NCBI GenBank assembly: GCA_012932865.1
Contig: SAXG01000070.1
Coordinates: forward strand, 124,001 to 188,000
Reading direction: 5' to 3'
Origin: Amylostereum areolatum
Lineage: Eukaryota; Basidiomycota; Agaricomycetes; Russulales; Stereaceae
DNA length: 64,000 bases
Shown in pieces: positions 24,271-36,253 of the stretch; the stretch's first letter is position 1; each line of letters starts with the position of its first letter. The notes beneath the pieces are model-generated. The model saw nothing but the letters and a program-made list of their open reading frames with translations, made no database searches and was not told the origin of the DNA. The position numbers and the translations under genes are program-made.

Positions 24271-25580
24271 TCGACGGCGGGGGAGATGGTGGTAGAAAGA
24301 AGAGGAGGAAGAAAGCTAGGGTTTCTGTGACGATCAAGGAGCATATCCTGGCGGGGCGCAGAGCCTAGAGGATGAGACGACGGCGAAGAGCAGGGCCGAG
24401 CGTCATCAGCGCCTTCGCGTCAGGTCAGGTGGACGCGCCGGCCGTGGCCGTCTTGACGCGAAGGCACGTGAGAGCCCGAGGAGGGTCACGGGATGCGTCG
24501 CGTCGCGTCGCGTTTGTGGGCGCGATACCTGGGTTTGAACTCCTGCAGCATCGGGTGTTGTTCATCAGCAGTGGCGTCGTGTATGCGTACGTACGGTCAG
24601 AAATCGTGCCCAGCCCTACCGCAGCGTACTAGCGCACGCCACACAATGTACGGCGTACGATCACATTGACTGGTGGCAATATGACTTGGCCGGTTGAATC
24701 GCACGGGGCGAGCCGCGCTTGCGCCGTTCGGCGACGTGTGTCGGACGTTTCGGGGAGCTGGTGAAACTGTGTGAGGGGCTCAGCTCTGGAGCGAATTCAA
24801 GCGAGATAAGCCAGCTCTGGCACGTACGTAAGTATGTATTTGCTGCGTCCGAAGAAGTACGCTCTCTCCCTGGCTGGCAGTGGCATCGGGGTGCCAGTGA
24901 GCCGCAACGCTCTCCTGGGGCCTCGTCGTTTTTATTCAAAATGAACTGGGTGGGTGGGATTCGGGTCGCATTGAGAGGGGGGCCACGACCGTGGGAAAGG
25001 GCGGGATCGGGGAAGGATCTCGCAGAGGATCTGGACCGCGAGATAGCCAAAGGGGTGAAGCGGAGGCTCTGATTGGACGATAGGGGACGTTCCTAGGGGT
25101 GGTCCAGGCACGGGCCAGATAAAGATAGTTTGGCCGTCCACAGCGGCACAGCCACCATCTCCGTTCCGTGTGTCCATCGTCTTCTTTCCAACCTACACTG
25201 CCTTCTCGCTGCCTCCTTATGGGGTTCCGTTGCGCTTCTCGGTGTCGTTCGGCGAACTGACTCGCGAGTTGCGCGAGCTTTCGACGGCTGGCTGGGAAAA
25301 CGTGGCGTAGGGCGTCTGCGAGCAGGGAGGAGCGTGGAAACGAAAGCATTGGACGGCAGCGGACGGCAGCGGACGTCGTGATGGGATTAAACATGCCAAG
25401 GGCATGCTCGTATCTGGACAGCCAACCGCCCGGTCTCTCCGTCGCCCCAGCGCTCCCCGGCCTTATCTACCCCCTCCGTTTTCTTTTCCCCTCGCGCCCG
25501 TCCCTCTCTCCTTTTTTTCACCCTCGCCGTCCTCGACGTCGTCCCCCGCGAACGCTCCCTCCCAGCGCGCTTCATTCGCC
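24271..25580. promoter_or_regulatory. Divergent upstream region of hydrolase (-) and ammonium transporter (+), with GATA sites
   Basis: 1.3 kb without a convincing gene. It contains GATAAG at 24805-24810, GATAA at 25118-25122 and the reverse motif CTTATC at 25462-25467, the last 115 bp before the transporter ATG. Fungal ammonium permeases are classically controlled by GATA factors of nitrogen catabolite repression, so these sites are plausible AreA/Nit2-type targets. This is inference; GATA motifs also occur by chance. Confidence 0.4.
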
Positions 25581-27419
25581 ATGGTCAACGTCACCTACGA
25601 CGCCTGTGCGTCTCCTTCTCCCTTCCTTCCCCTGTCCTCGCTTATCTTTTCTTCTCAACCACAGCGGGTGACCTCAACTGGGTCGACCCCGACACCGGCG
25701 ATGTCTTCGTCTACAACCTCGGCGACATGTCCTGGGTCATCGCCGCCACCGCCCTCGTCTTCATCATGATCCCCGGCGTCGGCTTCTTCTACTCCGGCCT
25801 CCTCAGGCGCAAGAACGCCCTCTCCATGATCTGGATGTCCATGGCCGTCTTGGCCGTCGTCTCCTTCGAGGTCCGTCTCTTTTCTTTTTCTTTCCCATCC
25901 AATTATCCCTGACCGCGTCCGCGCAGTGGTTCTTTTGGGGGTGAGCCTATATCCCCGCATACATCCACTTCTCCGTCCAACGTACCCACCTTTTTTCAGT
26001 TACTCCCTCGCGTTCAGCGAAACCGGCAACGCATACATCGGCGACCTCAGTGCGTTCCTTCTTTCTCCTGTCCTCTTCACCCCACCTCACCTGCTCCACC
26101 CTAGAATACTTCGGCCTCAAGGGCGTCCTCGAGAAACCTTCGATCGGCAGCTCCCGCGTCCCCGCCATCGTCTTCTGCATCTTCCAATGCATGTTCGCCG
26201 CCATCACCCCCGTCCTCGCCCTCGGCGCCATCGCCGAACGCGCCCGCCTCGGCCCCATCCTCGTCTTCACCTTCGTATGGTCCACCATCGTCTACAACCC
26301 CATCGCCTGCTGGACCTGGAACTCCAACGGCTGGTCCTTCGTCCTCGGCGGCCTCGACTTCGCCGGCGGAACCCCCGTGCACATCTCTTCCGGCACCGCC
26401 GCCCTCGCCATCAGCATCTACCTCGGCAAGCGGCGCGGGTACGGCACCGAGCGCCTCGCGTACAAGCCGCACAACACCACCTACGTCGTCCTCGGCACCG
26501 TCTTCCTCTGGTTCGGCTGGTTCGGGTTCAACGGCGGGTCCGCGCTCAGCGCCAACCTGCGCGCCGTGCAGGCCTGCATCGTCACCAACCTCGCCGCGAG
26601 CATGGGCGGGCTCACGTGGATGCTCATGGACTACCGTCTCGAGCGCAAATGGTCCGTCGTCGGCTTCTGCTCGGGCGCGATCGCGGGCCTCGTCGCGATC
26701 ACGCCCGCCTCGGGCTACGTCGGTTCACGTGCGTTTTCCAGGTTCGGTTCAGGGTGACGCGCGTGGCTCACTTTTTTCCATTTGATTTCGGACAGCGGCG
26801 AGCCTCGCGTTTGGCGTGCTCGGCGGCGCGGCGTGCAACCTGGCCACGCAGCTCAAGTTCCTGCTCCACTACGACGACGCGCTCGACATCTTCGCCGTGC
26901 ACGGCATCGGCGGTATGGTCGGAAACGTGCGTTCCCCCCTTCCTTCCCACAGCATACACGCACTCCGCCCTTCTAACCCTCGCTCCGTTTTTCCAGATCC
27001 TCACCGCGCTCTTCGCGCAGGCCTCGGTCGCGGGCTTCGACGGCACGACCCAGATCGACGGCGGATGGATCGACCACCACTACATACAGCTCGGGTACCA
27101 GATCGCGGACTCGCTCTCGGGCTTCTCCTACTCGTTCGTGATGACCACGCTCATCCTCTGGATCATGCACTTCGTGCCCGGCCTGCGCCTGCGCACGTCC
27201 GAGGAGGCCGAGATCGTCGGCATGGACGACTACGACATGGGCGAGTTCGCGTACGACTACGTCGGGATCGAGCAGGATCTCGGCGTGCGGGACGTCGAGG
27301 GCGGGCTGGAGCGGGAGAAGGCGCACGCGATGAACGGCGGGAGGGAGCCGAGGCATAGTTTGCAGCAGCACCACGATGCGCCGAGCGCGGAGAGCACGGA
27401 GAAGCCCGTCGCTGCGTGA
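25581..27419 (+). CDS. Ammonium transporter, Amt/Mep family
   Basis: Exons 25581-25605, 25665-25870, 25927-25940, 26000-26049, 26105-26728, 26796-26926 and 26997-27419 (490 residues). The first helices contain VGFFYSGLLRRKNALSM and the family signature region reads LDFAGGTPVHISSGTAALA. Both pore histidines are present, in HISSG and in FAVHGIGGMVGN. In yeast, Mep2 keeps the first pore His while Mep1/Mep3 have Glu there, so this is a Mep2-type pore. The cytosolic C-terminus (EEAEIVGMDDYDMGE onwards) matches the regulatory tail of fungal Amts and ends in a variable His/Glu-rich stretch. It imports ammonium across the plasma membrane. The start has an ATG in good context (GCCATGG), and a first exon of only 25 nt ends at GTGCGT. 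Confidence 0.93.
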
Positions 27420-28763
27420 TTCCCCCCCCCACTCGTTGTCGATGTGTACTCACCCTACTCCCCCACGTCGCTGTTGTGATTTATACAGTCCCGGCCTGTG
27501 CATTCATCGTGTCACCATCCCCTCTACACTATTCCTCCCGTGCCGGCGACAGGATCCGTGCGACGTGGTCCGCGCGGTCGCCGTAGATATATATTTCTTG
27601 ATACACTATACAATGTATGCGTTCGTTCTGTACTAACTTACTTATGAGAGAAGAACTGCGGGGACTCGGAGGGAACAATGGCGCATCATGTGACTGTGCT
27701 GTGGCAACTTGCGATAATTGGACCTGGAGAAGACTTCCATGTCATCCGGCGCGTCCTCAGGCCTCAATGTACGTAGACGTTTCTGCCTGGGCACCCTGTC
27801 CTGTAGGTTCTTCAAACCCAGGCTCACCGTTCGGGTACATCTCCGAATCATATCCATGGATTACCGCTCGACGTCAGGGCTTTCCCAAAGCAAGAACAAG
27901 CGGCGTGTACATCTAGACACTCCCCCATGCTTGGCTTCTGAACGGGTGCAATGTCCTTCAAGTGTTCTCGGGTCTACGGCTCGCAATAGGTCAGTTCTCC
28001 TTCTTCGCTCCTTCCTGTTCAGCCCCTCGACGCATCCCAGCCACAAACACAGTCTCCGGGCGTTCGCAATGCATGGATCCGATTGTCCGCCCTATCTACA
28101 ACGGCGTCGTCTTTCTCTTTCCCCGCAGGTCGTCCCGCAGGATCACGTATAGGTATCATACGTATGTGCAGTGATGCACCGCTTTTTACAACATGGCCCA
28201 TCGCCGGCCCTCTGCTCTCGACGTCGCTTATCCGCCGCCAGTTCTGGCTCCGTCAACATATACCACTGGGAGTCAGTCCCCAGCGACGTCAATTCCCTCA
28301 AGGGGTTTCCGCCAGAAGATGCGTTTCTTCGAGTCTTCACGTTCTCCCCCAGAAGCCTGGGGGCCCGCGCTGGCAGCTTCAACGCTGACTCGCTGCGGAG
28401 AATGAAGCGAAGAATGAAGCTGAAGCTTGAAGCTTGAAGGCCTGCGCAGTCGCAAAAACGGTTGCGTTTTGAATCAAGCCCCCTCCGCCTTCCCCCCCCT
28501 CCCCCCATCCAATTGTTTGGAAACAGATCAAAGAACGAGATCAAAAAATGGGAGCGAAAATGGTACACCTACTATCTAAATGTTCCTAATGGCTTCCGCG
28601 GACTATCCGCTCAAGGGCTGACAACGCTGGAAACTCGACGGCCAAGCTCAAGGTAGAATCCGTCCCGCAGTGAGTCTATAGTGCACGAAAGATACCCACG
28701 ACAACAGAGGTCAAAATACGGTATAAATGGGCTATTCCTCCGAGTCTCCCATGGGATTCCACT
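27420..28763. other. 1.3-kb spacer before the first pheromone receptor; TATA box at 28722
   Basis: No recognisable gene on either strand. TATAAAT at 28722-28728 lies 36 bp before the receptor ATG and is the likely TATA box. I looked for a short open frame ending in a CaaX-stop on both strands and found none. The nearest pattern, TGCGCAGTCGCA near 28446, would read C-A-V-A but runs on without a stop. Confidence 0.5.
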
Positions 28764-30294
28764 ATGGATCCCACCTATCCCCTCGTCCCTGTCGTGAGCT
28801 TCATCGCGGCGTTCCTCATGCTACTCACCATCATCCTTATCGGCATCCGCAAAACCTGGAACGCTGGTGTGCTCATGTTATGCATATGGCTCTTCCTCGA
28901 GGATCTTATTCAAGGCTTTGAGGCTATACTCTGGTCAGACAATGCGGACATCAAGGCACCCGTATGGTGCGATATCTGTACGGCCTCTCCAAATAACCTC
29001 TCAGCTAAAACTGACATATCTCAGCCAGTCGCTTTGATGTAGCGGTGAGGGTGGCGATTCCCGCGTGCTCCCTAGTTATCACCCGTCGATTGTGCAATAT
29101 CGCCTGCATGAGGACGATAGAGGCTCCCAGCCAGCGCGAGGTCAGCTGTATCTGTGTGAACATCACCATAATTGGCACTCACCACCCCATGTGCTATGCA
29201 GAGACATATCCGGTTCGTCCAGGATATTTTCATTGGAGTCGGCTTTCCGATCATTGTCATGGGTCCCTTCTGTGCGTGACACAGTTGCTTGCCTCTGTAC
29301 ATCCTCTGACGTCGTGATAACTCAGACTATGTTGTTCAAGTGTCCCGATTCGAAATCCTCGAAGAATTTGGCTGCGGTAGTGCTACTTCAATGTCTGGTT
29401 TGACCCTGATCCTCATAGACGTATGGCTCGTCGTCTTTCCCCTGATATCCGCCATATTCTACTGCCGTATGTAAGCCCCGTCTCTTATGCGACGAGCCGT
29501 GGACTTACACGAGCACCAGCGCGGATTGTATGGGCATTCTATCGTCAAAGCAGAGACGTCGATGCATTTCTCTGTATCAATGGCTCCGTCAACCGCACCA
29601 GATATTTTCGCCTTTTGGCCGTTGGATGCCTTGACATACTCTTCACCCTTCCCGGCGGCTCTTTGATCTTCCTTGGGTATGTTGGGCAGGAAGTCAAATT
29701 CCGGGGTCACAAAGGGTGGCATGACCTCCACTATGATCACTGGGCTCCGATATCTGTACCCGCCGCTCAGTGGCGCTCCTACTTCTGGGAGCGCCTTGAA
29801 GTCTTGATCCAGGAATGGGTTTGCCCCGTTCTCTCCATCCTCATTTTCGCTGTATTTGGTCTCACGGCGGAAGCCCGCACAAGGTACCGTCGCTGGTTCT
29901 GTACTGCCGCCGGTCTGTTCGGGTTCAAACCCCCCGTACGCGAGGTCTTGCCAGGCATAACGTTCAATTCCCCTCCGCGTCGTCGGGCGCGATCTCCCGG
30001 GTACGTCGCGTTCCCTCTACGTGGCGCGTGCGTAAGTATTGACGCATCTATCGTAGGCACAGTTTATCCATGCCAGAATCAAGTGTGGTGGACGAGGCGG
30101 ACTTCGCGCTCTCCGTGCCCTCAACGCCGTCGCGTGACGAGGGCGATTCGGAGGGCGAAGTTGTCGAAATCATCGCCCGTGAGGACCACGGCCGCGTAAA
30201 GAATGATTCGGTTGACGCGCCGCCTGGCACTCAGCAGCCCCGAGATGCGGATGAAGCGGAAAGAGACGTGGAGAAGGAGAAGTTGGAGGTTTAG
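28764..30294 (+). CDS. STE3: STE3-like pheromone receptor 1 (fungal class D GPCR)
   Basis: Exons 28764-28977, 29025-29140, 29202-29271, 29326-29466, 29520-30000 and 30057-30294 (419 residues). The start is MDPTYPLVPVV. Seven hydrophobic segments follow, with the STE3 landmarks RKTWNAGVLMLC (loop 1), APVWCDI, PACSLVITRRL (helix 3) and GCGSATSMSG. Also present are VVFPLISAIFYC (helix 5), RIVWAFYRQSRDVDAFL (loop 3) and LAVGCLDILFTLPGG (helix 6). The cytosolic tail is acidic and Ser-rich. Such receptors bind farnesylated peptide pheromones at the cell surface and signal through a G protein to control nuclear migration and clamp formation. Exons 2-4 have exactly the same lengths (116, 70, 141 nt) in all three receptors here, showing they are duplicates. 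An out-of-frame ATG 13 bp upstream was rejected because the paralogues start at MDPTYP. Confidence 0.92.
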
Positions 30295-32772
30295 ATTGAG
30301 TAAGCTTCAAGGATGGGAGGTATTCGCGGGTGAATTTCGGGTGAACGCGGTTGTGATTGAGCGAGGGGGCGATTGAGGCGAGGGGGTTGAGCGACATTGG
30401 TTGACGGAGGCAGGGTGTCACATGTCACTGTCCGAGGGGCAGATCCAGAGGAAGTACATATGGGGAAGATAAGATAAGATTACCGTTGGTCAGCCTTTTT
30501 CGTCACTAGCATAGACCCATGCATTGCACTCATTCAAGTAGCAAGGCTGTGGTGATTGTATTCAAATAAGCAACAAATAAGCATAACTAAGTACTAAGCA
30601 TGAAGTGTAGAAGATTCAACTCGCAGTCCGATAGTAGGAAAACTGTAGCCGGGATGCCTAGAGGGGTTTGTGACGGTCCCAAATGCTCTCGCTCGTGTCG
30701 GGCTCTCTTGGCAATCTGCCATTTCGATAGCAGAGTGGGTTGTTCTGTTCCTTGAGGGTTCAGAGCTGGAGTCCTTGGGGGCGTAGGAAGCAAGTCGCTG
30801 AGGGCCGAGTAGGCCTGCGAATATGCAATGTCGATGAGGACATATCACCTGTGATATGGATAACAAAAGGATCAGTAAAGCCTTTACTATCACATTGATT
30901 GATACTGTATGCACGTACCATCTATGAAAGCTCCGTTCGAGGCTTGCTGGTTGGTTGGGTTCTTGCATTATCGTGTCGCCTGTCGTTGATTCGGACGTGG
31001 ACGACACAATACAATGCTGTTGCGGACCTTCAGGATCCTGAGGATGTCGTTGTGCTCGCACTCAAGACCGGCGGTGGCCAATGGCGTCAGCCGAGGAAAG
31101 CTGTAGACAACAATATAGTAAGCAAGGACATTGATCAGTTTGTTAAGGTCAGTCATACCTGGACGGCCGTGTTCTCGTTCGCTTGCGAGGAGGTTGAATG
31201 GGCACTGTTTCTGGGGGCTGCATCTTGGACGGAATCAGTGGACCTGCGTTCCTGCTCGGTGCACCATCCCAATGGCCAGCCAATGTCACCCCCAACTCGC
31301 ATAGATTCTTCTGCACAAATAGTACATGTCAGTTCGTCTCGCAAGAGAGAAAGAAAATGCGCACATGATCCAGATGAATGCACCGAGATGCACTGGATGC
31401 AGATGACAGGGTGTGCTGTACTGTGTCGTGTCGGGTCGTGTCGTGTCGTACATCACTCGAGCTCGGGACCACCACGCCTCATCCGAGCACCGAGGAAATT
31501 TCCCGAAAAATCTCTAGATATATAAATAAATCCAATCAGGGGGGGTGGGAGCGACGCGGTCATCGTGACCGAAGCGACAAAACACGTCCGTGTTGCTGCA
31601 CAAACATTGCTTTGGAGGAAAATTGATTTGAATTTGTTTTCTGATATACAAAGTAAAAGGTATAAGTAGGGCTGTGCCATGGAGGCTACTTTGACGCTAA
31701 CGGCGGTGCGTAGAGGTGCCATAGAGAGTGGGAAGGTATGACGGTGGCCAAGTACGTGGTGGAGGTCAAGACGAAGAGCGACGCGGCGACCCGGCCGACG
31801 CGCAAGCCTAGGATGACGCAAGCAGCCACGTGCATTTGTCAACGCGACCTGTCACGTGTCGCGTTACGATGACGTGGCTGTTGTCCCACAACCAATCAGA
31901 AAGCTCACTTGTCTCGCGGTTTGTGTCGTGACGTGACGCAGCGCTCCACCGCGTCTCTCTTTGTATTAAAGGATGAGTCGGTCGACTCACGCTTAAGTTC
32001 TTTCTCCGCACCTCCTCTTGCTTCTCACTTCCAAGTTCTCACTCTATTTGGCCTACTGGATTCTAATTATGTGCGTCAGCCTTTCCATCATTCCCAACGT
32101 AACGTACCCCGACAACTTCGTCAGTGTTGATAAACTTCATGTCACTTTGACCGATGACTCGAAACCCCTGGGTTTCAGTTGGATCCGGGGTCATCAAGTT
32201 CTTATATAATACCTCACTACTGACAAGTCCGCACTGTCGAGCGTGCCATACATTAAAGACGTTTGACCCTCTACCCATAGCCACGGTCAATAGAAGGCGG
32301 CAAACCAACCATTGCATGTGGAAGCGGTGAGCTCGGCGGATACTTGTGAAGACTCGATAAGTGATATCCCATCATCGCCTCAGTCGACGCATCTTCCTTT
32401 CAACAATGATGTGATCGGAAAGTACAGTGGATCGAGCAAGTATGTGGTTAAAGATGGCATTCCAACCGTTTCGCTGATTGCAGGCCCCTTTTACGGTTTC
32501 TACGCTCCAGGGACCTTTCCTTCTATTGGAGTACGACAAACACTGGATGGAGTAGAACCAACCTCTCCCAGTTATACTCACGCCTTCTTTAGAATGATGC
32601 TGTAGACAGCAGAGCTCCCCGGTGATATGATCAGTCCGTGTTGTTTGTCCTCGTTGCAAGAACAAGTTTAAACTTAGATTCAGGGCATCGATGAGTCGAC
32701 TTTGCGCCGACGACCATACCAACATCCCATAACTACTCTCACCAAAGGGTCCCATGAGCATGGGACTCTACC
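30295..32772. other. 2.5-kb spacer between receptors 1 and 2
   Basis: It holds an unresolved minus-strand coding-like stretch (30587-31383, listed separately) and a GTGTC-type short repeat at about 31424-31449. The rest has no recognisable gene. A plus-strand open frame from 32018 to 32209 follows a TATTAAA at about 31966 but has no known features. I searched both strands for CaaX-ending pheromone precursors and found no convincing one. Confidence 0.45.
30587..31383 (-). CDS. Possible unrecognised minus-strand gene (exons unresolved)
   Basis: The clearest piece is a frame ending at 30587 that reads SDLLPTPPRTPALNPQGTE and then KWQIAKRARHEREHLGPS. A second piece near 31100-31230 reads METVPIQPP-like sequence followed by the basic RKRTRTRPS. 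Candidate splice sites exist (GTATGA near 31160, several AG acceptors), but I could not join the pieces into one clean frame. It could be a small basic nuclear protein, a decayed gene, or chance. Confidence 0.25.
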
Positions 32773-34316
32773 ATGGATCCGACCTACCCCAGCATCCCTG
32801 TCGTGGCCCTCATCTCGGCGCTACTCATGCTACTCACCATTCTTACCAGTGTACGCCAAACTTGGAACACTGGCGTGCTCATGTTATGCACCTGGCTGTT
32901 CTTCAGCGACTTCATACAAGGTGTTGAGGCCATAATCTGGTCGCGCGATGCGAAGAACAGGGCACCCGTGTGGTGCGATATCTGTGCGTTCTCCCTGAAT
33001 AAACTATTATCAATAACTCAGTCCAACGCAACACAGCCAGTCACCTCGGCCTTGCTGTTGGCACGGCCGTTCCAGCTTGCTCCCTGGTCATCACCCGTCG
33101 ATTGTGCGATATCTCCCGCCTAAGGGCAATAGGTGCGCCCAGCAAGCGCGAGGTTGGTTATACTTTTCGGACCGTCATCACTGCATCACTTCATATGTAA
33201 TGCAGAGACGCGTCCAACTCTTTTTGGACTTGTTCATTGGGATTGGCATTCCGATTATTGTCATGGGCCCCCTTTGTGAGGCGTACATTTGCGTGCCCTT
33301 CCATTGTGCATCATCTAACACCTTCATGCAGATTATGTCGTTCAAACCAATCGATTTCAAGTCGTAGAGCAAATTGGCTGCGCGAACGCCATTGTATGGT
33401 CTGGGATGTCGACCATTCTCATCGATGCGTGGCCTGTCATCTTTCCCCTTCTCTCCGCAATATTATATTGCCGTATGCCCCGTCTTCGATGCCACAAGCT
33501 ATGTGCTTACACAGATTACAGCGAGGATCGTATGGACATTTTACCGTCACCGGAGAGAGGTTGACGCATTTCTTCGCAGCAACGGCTCCATCGACCGTGT
33601 GAGATACTTTCGTGTCTTGGCCGTTGGCTGCCTCGACATTCTTTTCACCCTTCCGAGTGGTGTCTTAATCCTCCTTCTCGACATCGCGCAGGGCGTCAAG
33701 GACGGATCCTACTCCTTTTATCCGGGGTGGAAATCCATCCACCAAGACTGGGCCCCAGTATCCATATCTGCCGCTGAATGGCACGTCGACTTCTGGCTCC
33801 GCTTTCAACTTATATTCCAAGGATGGCTCTACCTTGTCCTTTCCATCCTCATCTTCGCAATATTCGGCCTCACAGAGGAAGCCCGCGCAACGTACCGCGG
33901 CCGGTTCTGGTCCGCGGCCGGTCTGTTCCATTTCAAACCTATCGTACACGAAAGCCTGCCAGATATGAAGTTTGATCGTCCACCCCGTCGGGTGCCCCCT
34001 CTCGGGTACATCGCATTCTATCTGTGCGTTGCGTTTCTAGTACTGATGCGATTCACGCAGACATAGCCTGTCCATGCTGGAGTCAAACATGATGGACAGC
34101 ACAGATCTTACAACCTCGATATGGCCACCTGGCGAGGGAGGTTTGGCGGACGACGTCATCGAGATCGCGCATGAGGATCACAGCCGCTCGGAGAATGATT
34201 CGGAAGACGTTGACACGCTCACTGAGCAAGCCCGGAACGCAGATGAGGCGGAAGGAGATGTGGTGAAGGAAAAAGTGGAAACCGTCTTGGACATTCAGGG
34301 AGCGTCCGCATATTAG
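32773..34316 (+). CDS. STE3: STE3-like pheromone receptor 2 (fungal class D GPCR)
   Basis: Exons 32773-32983, 33037-33152, 33206-33275, 33332-33472, 33522-34005 and 34061-34316 (425 residues). It shares MDPTYPSIPVV, RQTWNTGVLMLCTWLF, APVWCDI, PACSLVITRRLCD, PIIVMGPL, RIVWTFYRHRREVDAFL and LAVGCLDILFTLPSG with receptor 1. The seven-helix pattern is the same, and the tail is long, acidic and Ser-rich. It differs from receptor 1 at many positions in the outer loops and loop 2 (RLRAIGAPSKRE versus MRTIEAPSQRE), as expected for receptors of different pheromone specificity. The last donor (CGG|GTACAT) and the join to GHSLSM match receptor 1. The AP-2 sigma gene follows on the same strand. Confidence 0.92.
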
Positions 34317-34844
34317 CCTGCAAGCGCACCATTCTCGTAGATTTGGGATTTCTTGTAGAGCAATTTACTATCCAAAACAGCATCTTTCAAGCTCCCCCTA
34401 TGGATAGGACTTCCCTGGTCAGCCGTCCTTCACGCGATTGACCCTTACATTCTGCCTTCATTCTGCCTTCGATGTGACTGGTCACTGTTCCCGCATTGGG
34501 GAGCTGAGAAGACGATGACGTTGACCGTTGGGGGAAAGAACTCGAGGACTCGGTGGCATAGCTTGGACCATAGCTGACTTGCTTCGTGGTTAGCTGACGG
34601 TAGCCAAGGGTAGCCAGTGCGTGATCTGACAGTCGAACGAAACCGGTATCTTACTGAGTTATTCCGAGAGTTGCCGAGGGGAAGATGTTGGGTAAGTATG
34701 TAGATGATAAAGCTTGAAGCGTGTGACGGCGGCCACCGTGTGGGGATTGCCACTGAGGAATCTGGGGATTGAGGTATATATTCAAATTCTATGACGTCAG
34801 CACGATGACGGACCGCCCGTTGCGGAAACGACTTCCTCCTCGCC
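34317..34844. other. Spacer without a gene
   Basis: About 530 bp between receptor 2 and the AP-2 sigma gene. No coding sequence is recognised; it presumably contains the receptor terminator and the adaptin promoter. Confidence 0.5.
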
Positions 34845-35550
34845 ATGATCAGGTTCATTCTCGTCCAGGTCATTCATCTTCACCTTCTCTCCTGTGAACA
34901 TCATTTTCTCACGCTGGCATAGAACCGACAAGGAAAAACTCGTCTCTCCAAGTGGTATGTTCCCTACGATGACGAGGAAAAGGTGCGTATTGCGAGTCCC
35001 ACGCCGTCGCAACCGCTGACCGCGACTTCTGGACGACGCGTGCTATAGGTTCGTTTGCGTGGGGAGGTGCATAGGCTAGTCGCTCCGAGAGATCAGAAAT
35101 ACCAGTCTAACTTTGTGGAGGTACGTCTCTCGCGATCTGCTTTCTGTGCTGTCTTGACCGAACCCATCGCAGTTTCGGAATTACAAGGTGGTGTACCGGC
35201 GATATGCTGGTTTGTTCTTCTGCGTGTGCGTGGATGCGAACGACAACGAGCTCGCATACTTGGAAGCAATCCATCTTTTCGTGGAAATCCTGGGTGCGTG
35301 ATCCGTCGTTGATGGATTTCCCAACTTCTTACGTCCCGCCCAGACTCGTTCTTCGACAACGTCTGCGAGCTCGACCTCGTTTTCAACTTCTATAAGGTGC
35401 GCGATCATTCTGACGCACACGAACTTCCGTTTAATCCATTGGTTCCAGGTATATGCCATCTTGGACGAGATATTCCTCGCAGGCGAGATTGAAGAGACCA
35501 GCAAGGACGTCGTGCTCGCCCGCCTTGAAGAGCTGGAAAAGTTAGAGTGA
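34845..35550 (+). CDS. APS2: AP-2 complex subunit sigma (clathrin adaptor small chain)
   Basis: Exons 34845-34868, 34923-34982, 35049-35120, 35173-35293, 35344-35396 and 35449-35550 (143 residues, the usual length of the family). It begins [20 protein letters not shown] and contains [37 protein letters not shown] and [20 protein letters not shown]. These are the hallmarks of the sigma-2 longin-fold subunit. It works with the alpha, beta and mu subunits at the plasma membrane in clathrin-mediated endocytosis. As a conserved housekeeping gene inside a receptor cluster, it is a useful synteny anchor. Confidence 0.95.
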
Positions 35551-35758
35551 CAGAACTTTTGACCCTATCCAAGCCTGTACCACCATCTCTGGTCTGTTCT
35601 CCCGCTTTTTTACCGTGCTTTCCCTCGCTGTAATGCATAGCATATCTTTGTTCTCTTCTTGCACAAATGAAATATCACGGGATCCCACCTTGTTCCGATT
35701 TTATCTGCCCATATACCCCCTCCCCCCACTTTTCATCTGTCCAAGCCACTATCCCTCA

Positions 35759-36253
35759 ATGGTCTCCTTGCTTTACCCCCAATCTCTACCTCCACATCAA
35801 CAACCGACAACACCTTGGTGCGTCCACCCATGTAATTTGTTTGGCTGCCTGACTAACGTTCGTCCGGCAGTTTCATCGATCACTCCGCGAACTTGAACTT
35901 GCCTCCACCTCCGCGTTGGCCTCCTGAAACCCCTGGCGTCGGAAAAGACGCAATCGTGACCTCGAGGAGGGAAAATATACGGACAGGCGAAGGGAATATC
36001 GGAGTATCGCGTAAGTACGTGATCGTAGGGTCTATGACAACACTGACAGACCTTGCCATAGTCGGTCTATCAGATTATTTCCCTCCATCTCATGTATCAA
36101 TTCATGCAAGTACAATGGGAAGATCTAGACCATTACACGCAAGATATCACTGAGTTAACTCTGGGATCATTCCTGGTCATCAATGTGCTCGACACGACCT
36201 ATCCGTATGGTCTTTACGCTTCCGTCGTTGTTGCCATGCGGTTGCCGTGGTAG
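35759..36253 (+). CDS. Hypothetical small protein downstream of AP-2 sigma
   Basis: Three exons in compatible phase (35759-35817, 35871-36003, 36062-36253) give 127 residues. Its start is MVSLLYPQSLPPH, followed by a Pro-rich part (NLPPPPRWPPETPG). The hydrophobic C-terminal half contains SLHLMYQFMQVQWEDLDHY and LGSFLVINVLDTTYPYGLY. The composition of the last exon looks coding, but I recognise no family. The second donor used (GTATCG) is weaker than a GTAAGT 8 bp further on, which would switch to another frame. So the model, and even the gene, is uncertain. Confidence 0.3.

Noticed and set aside
31424..31449. GTGTC-type short repeat considered as a telomere-like or CRISPR-like array
   Set aside because: Only about 26 bp of simple repeat without spacers; it is an ordinary microsatellite, and CRISPR arrays are not expected in a fungal nucleus.
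31806..31942. Frame ending C-V-V-T-stop between receptors 1 and 2
   Set aside because: No ATG in the frame, Thr is unusual as the last CaaX residue, and the sequence before it is unlike a pheromone precursor.
34590..34634. C-V-I followed by a stop upstream of AP-2 sigma
   Set aside because: One residue short of a CaaX box and no start codon in the frame.
35667..35852. 61-codon ATG frame ending C-L-A-A-stop, resembling a CaaX pheromone precursor
   Set aside because: The N-terminus lacks the usual pheromone-precursor look, there is no E-R-type processing site, and the frame overlaps exon and intron of a better three-exon model (35759-36253).
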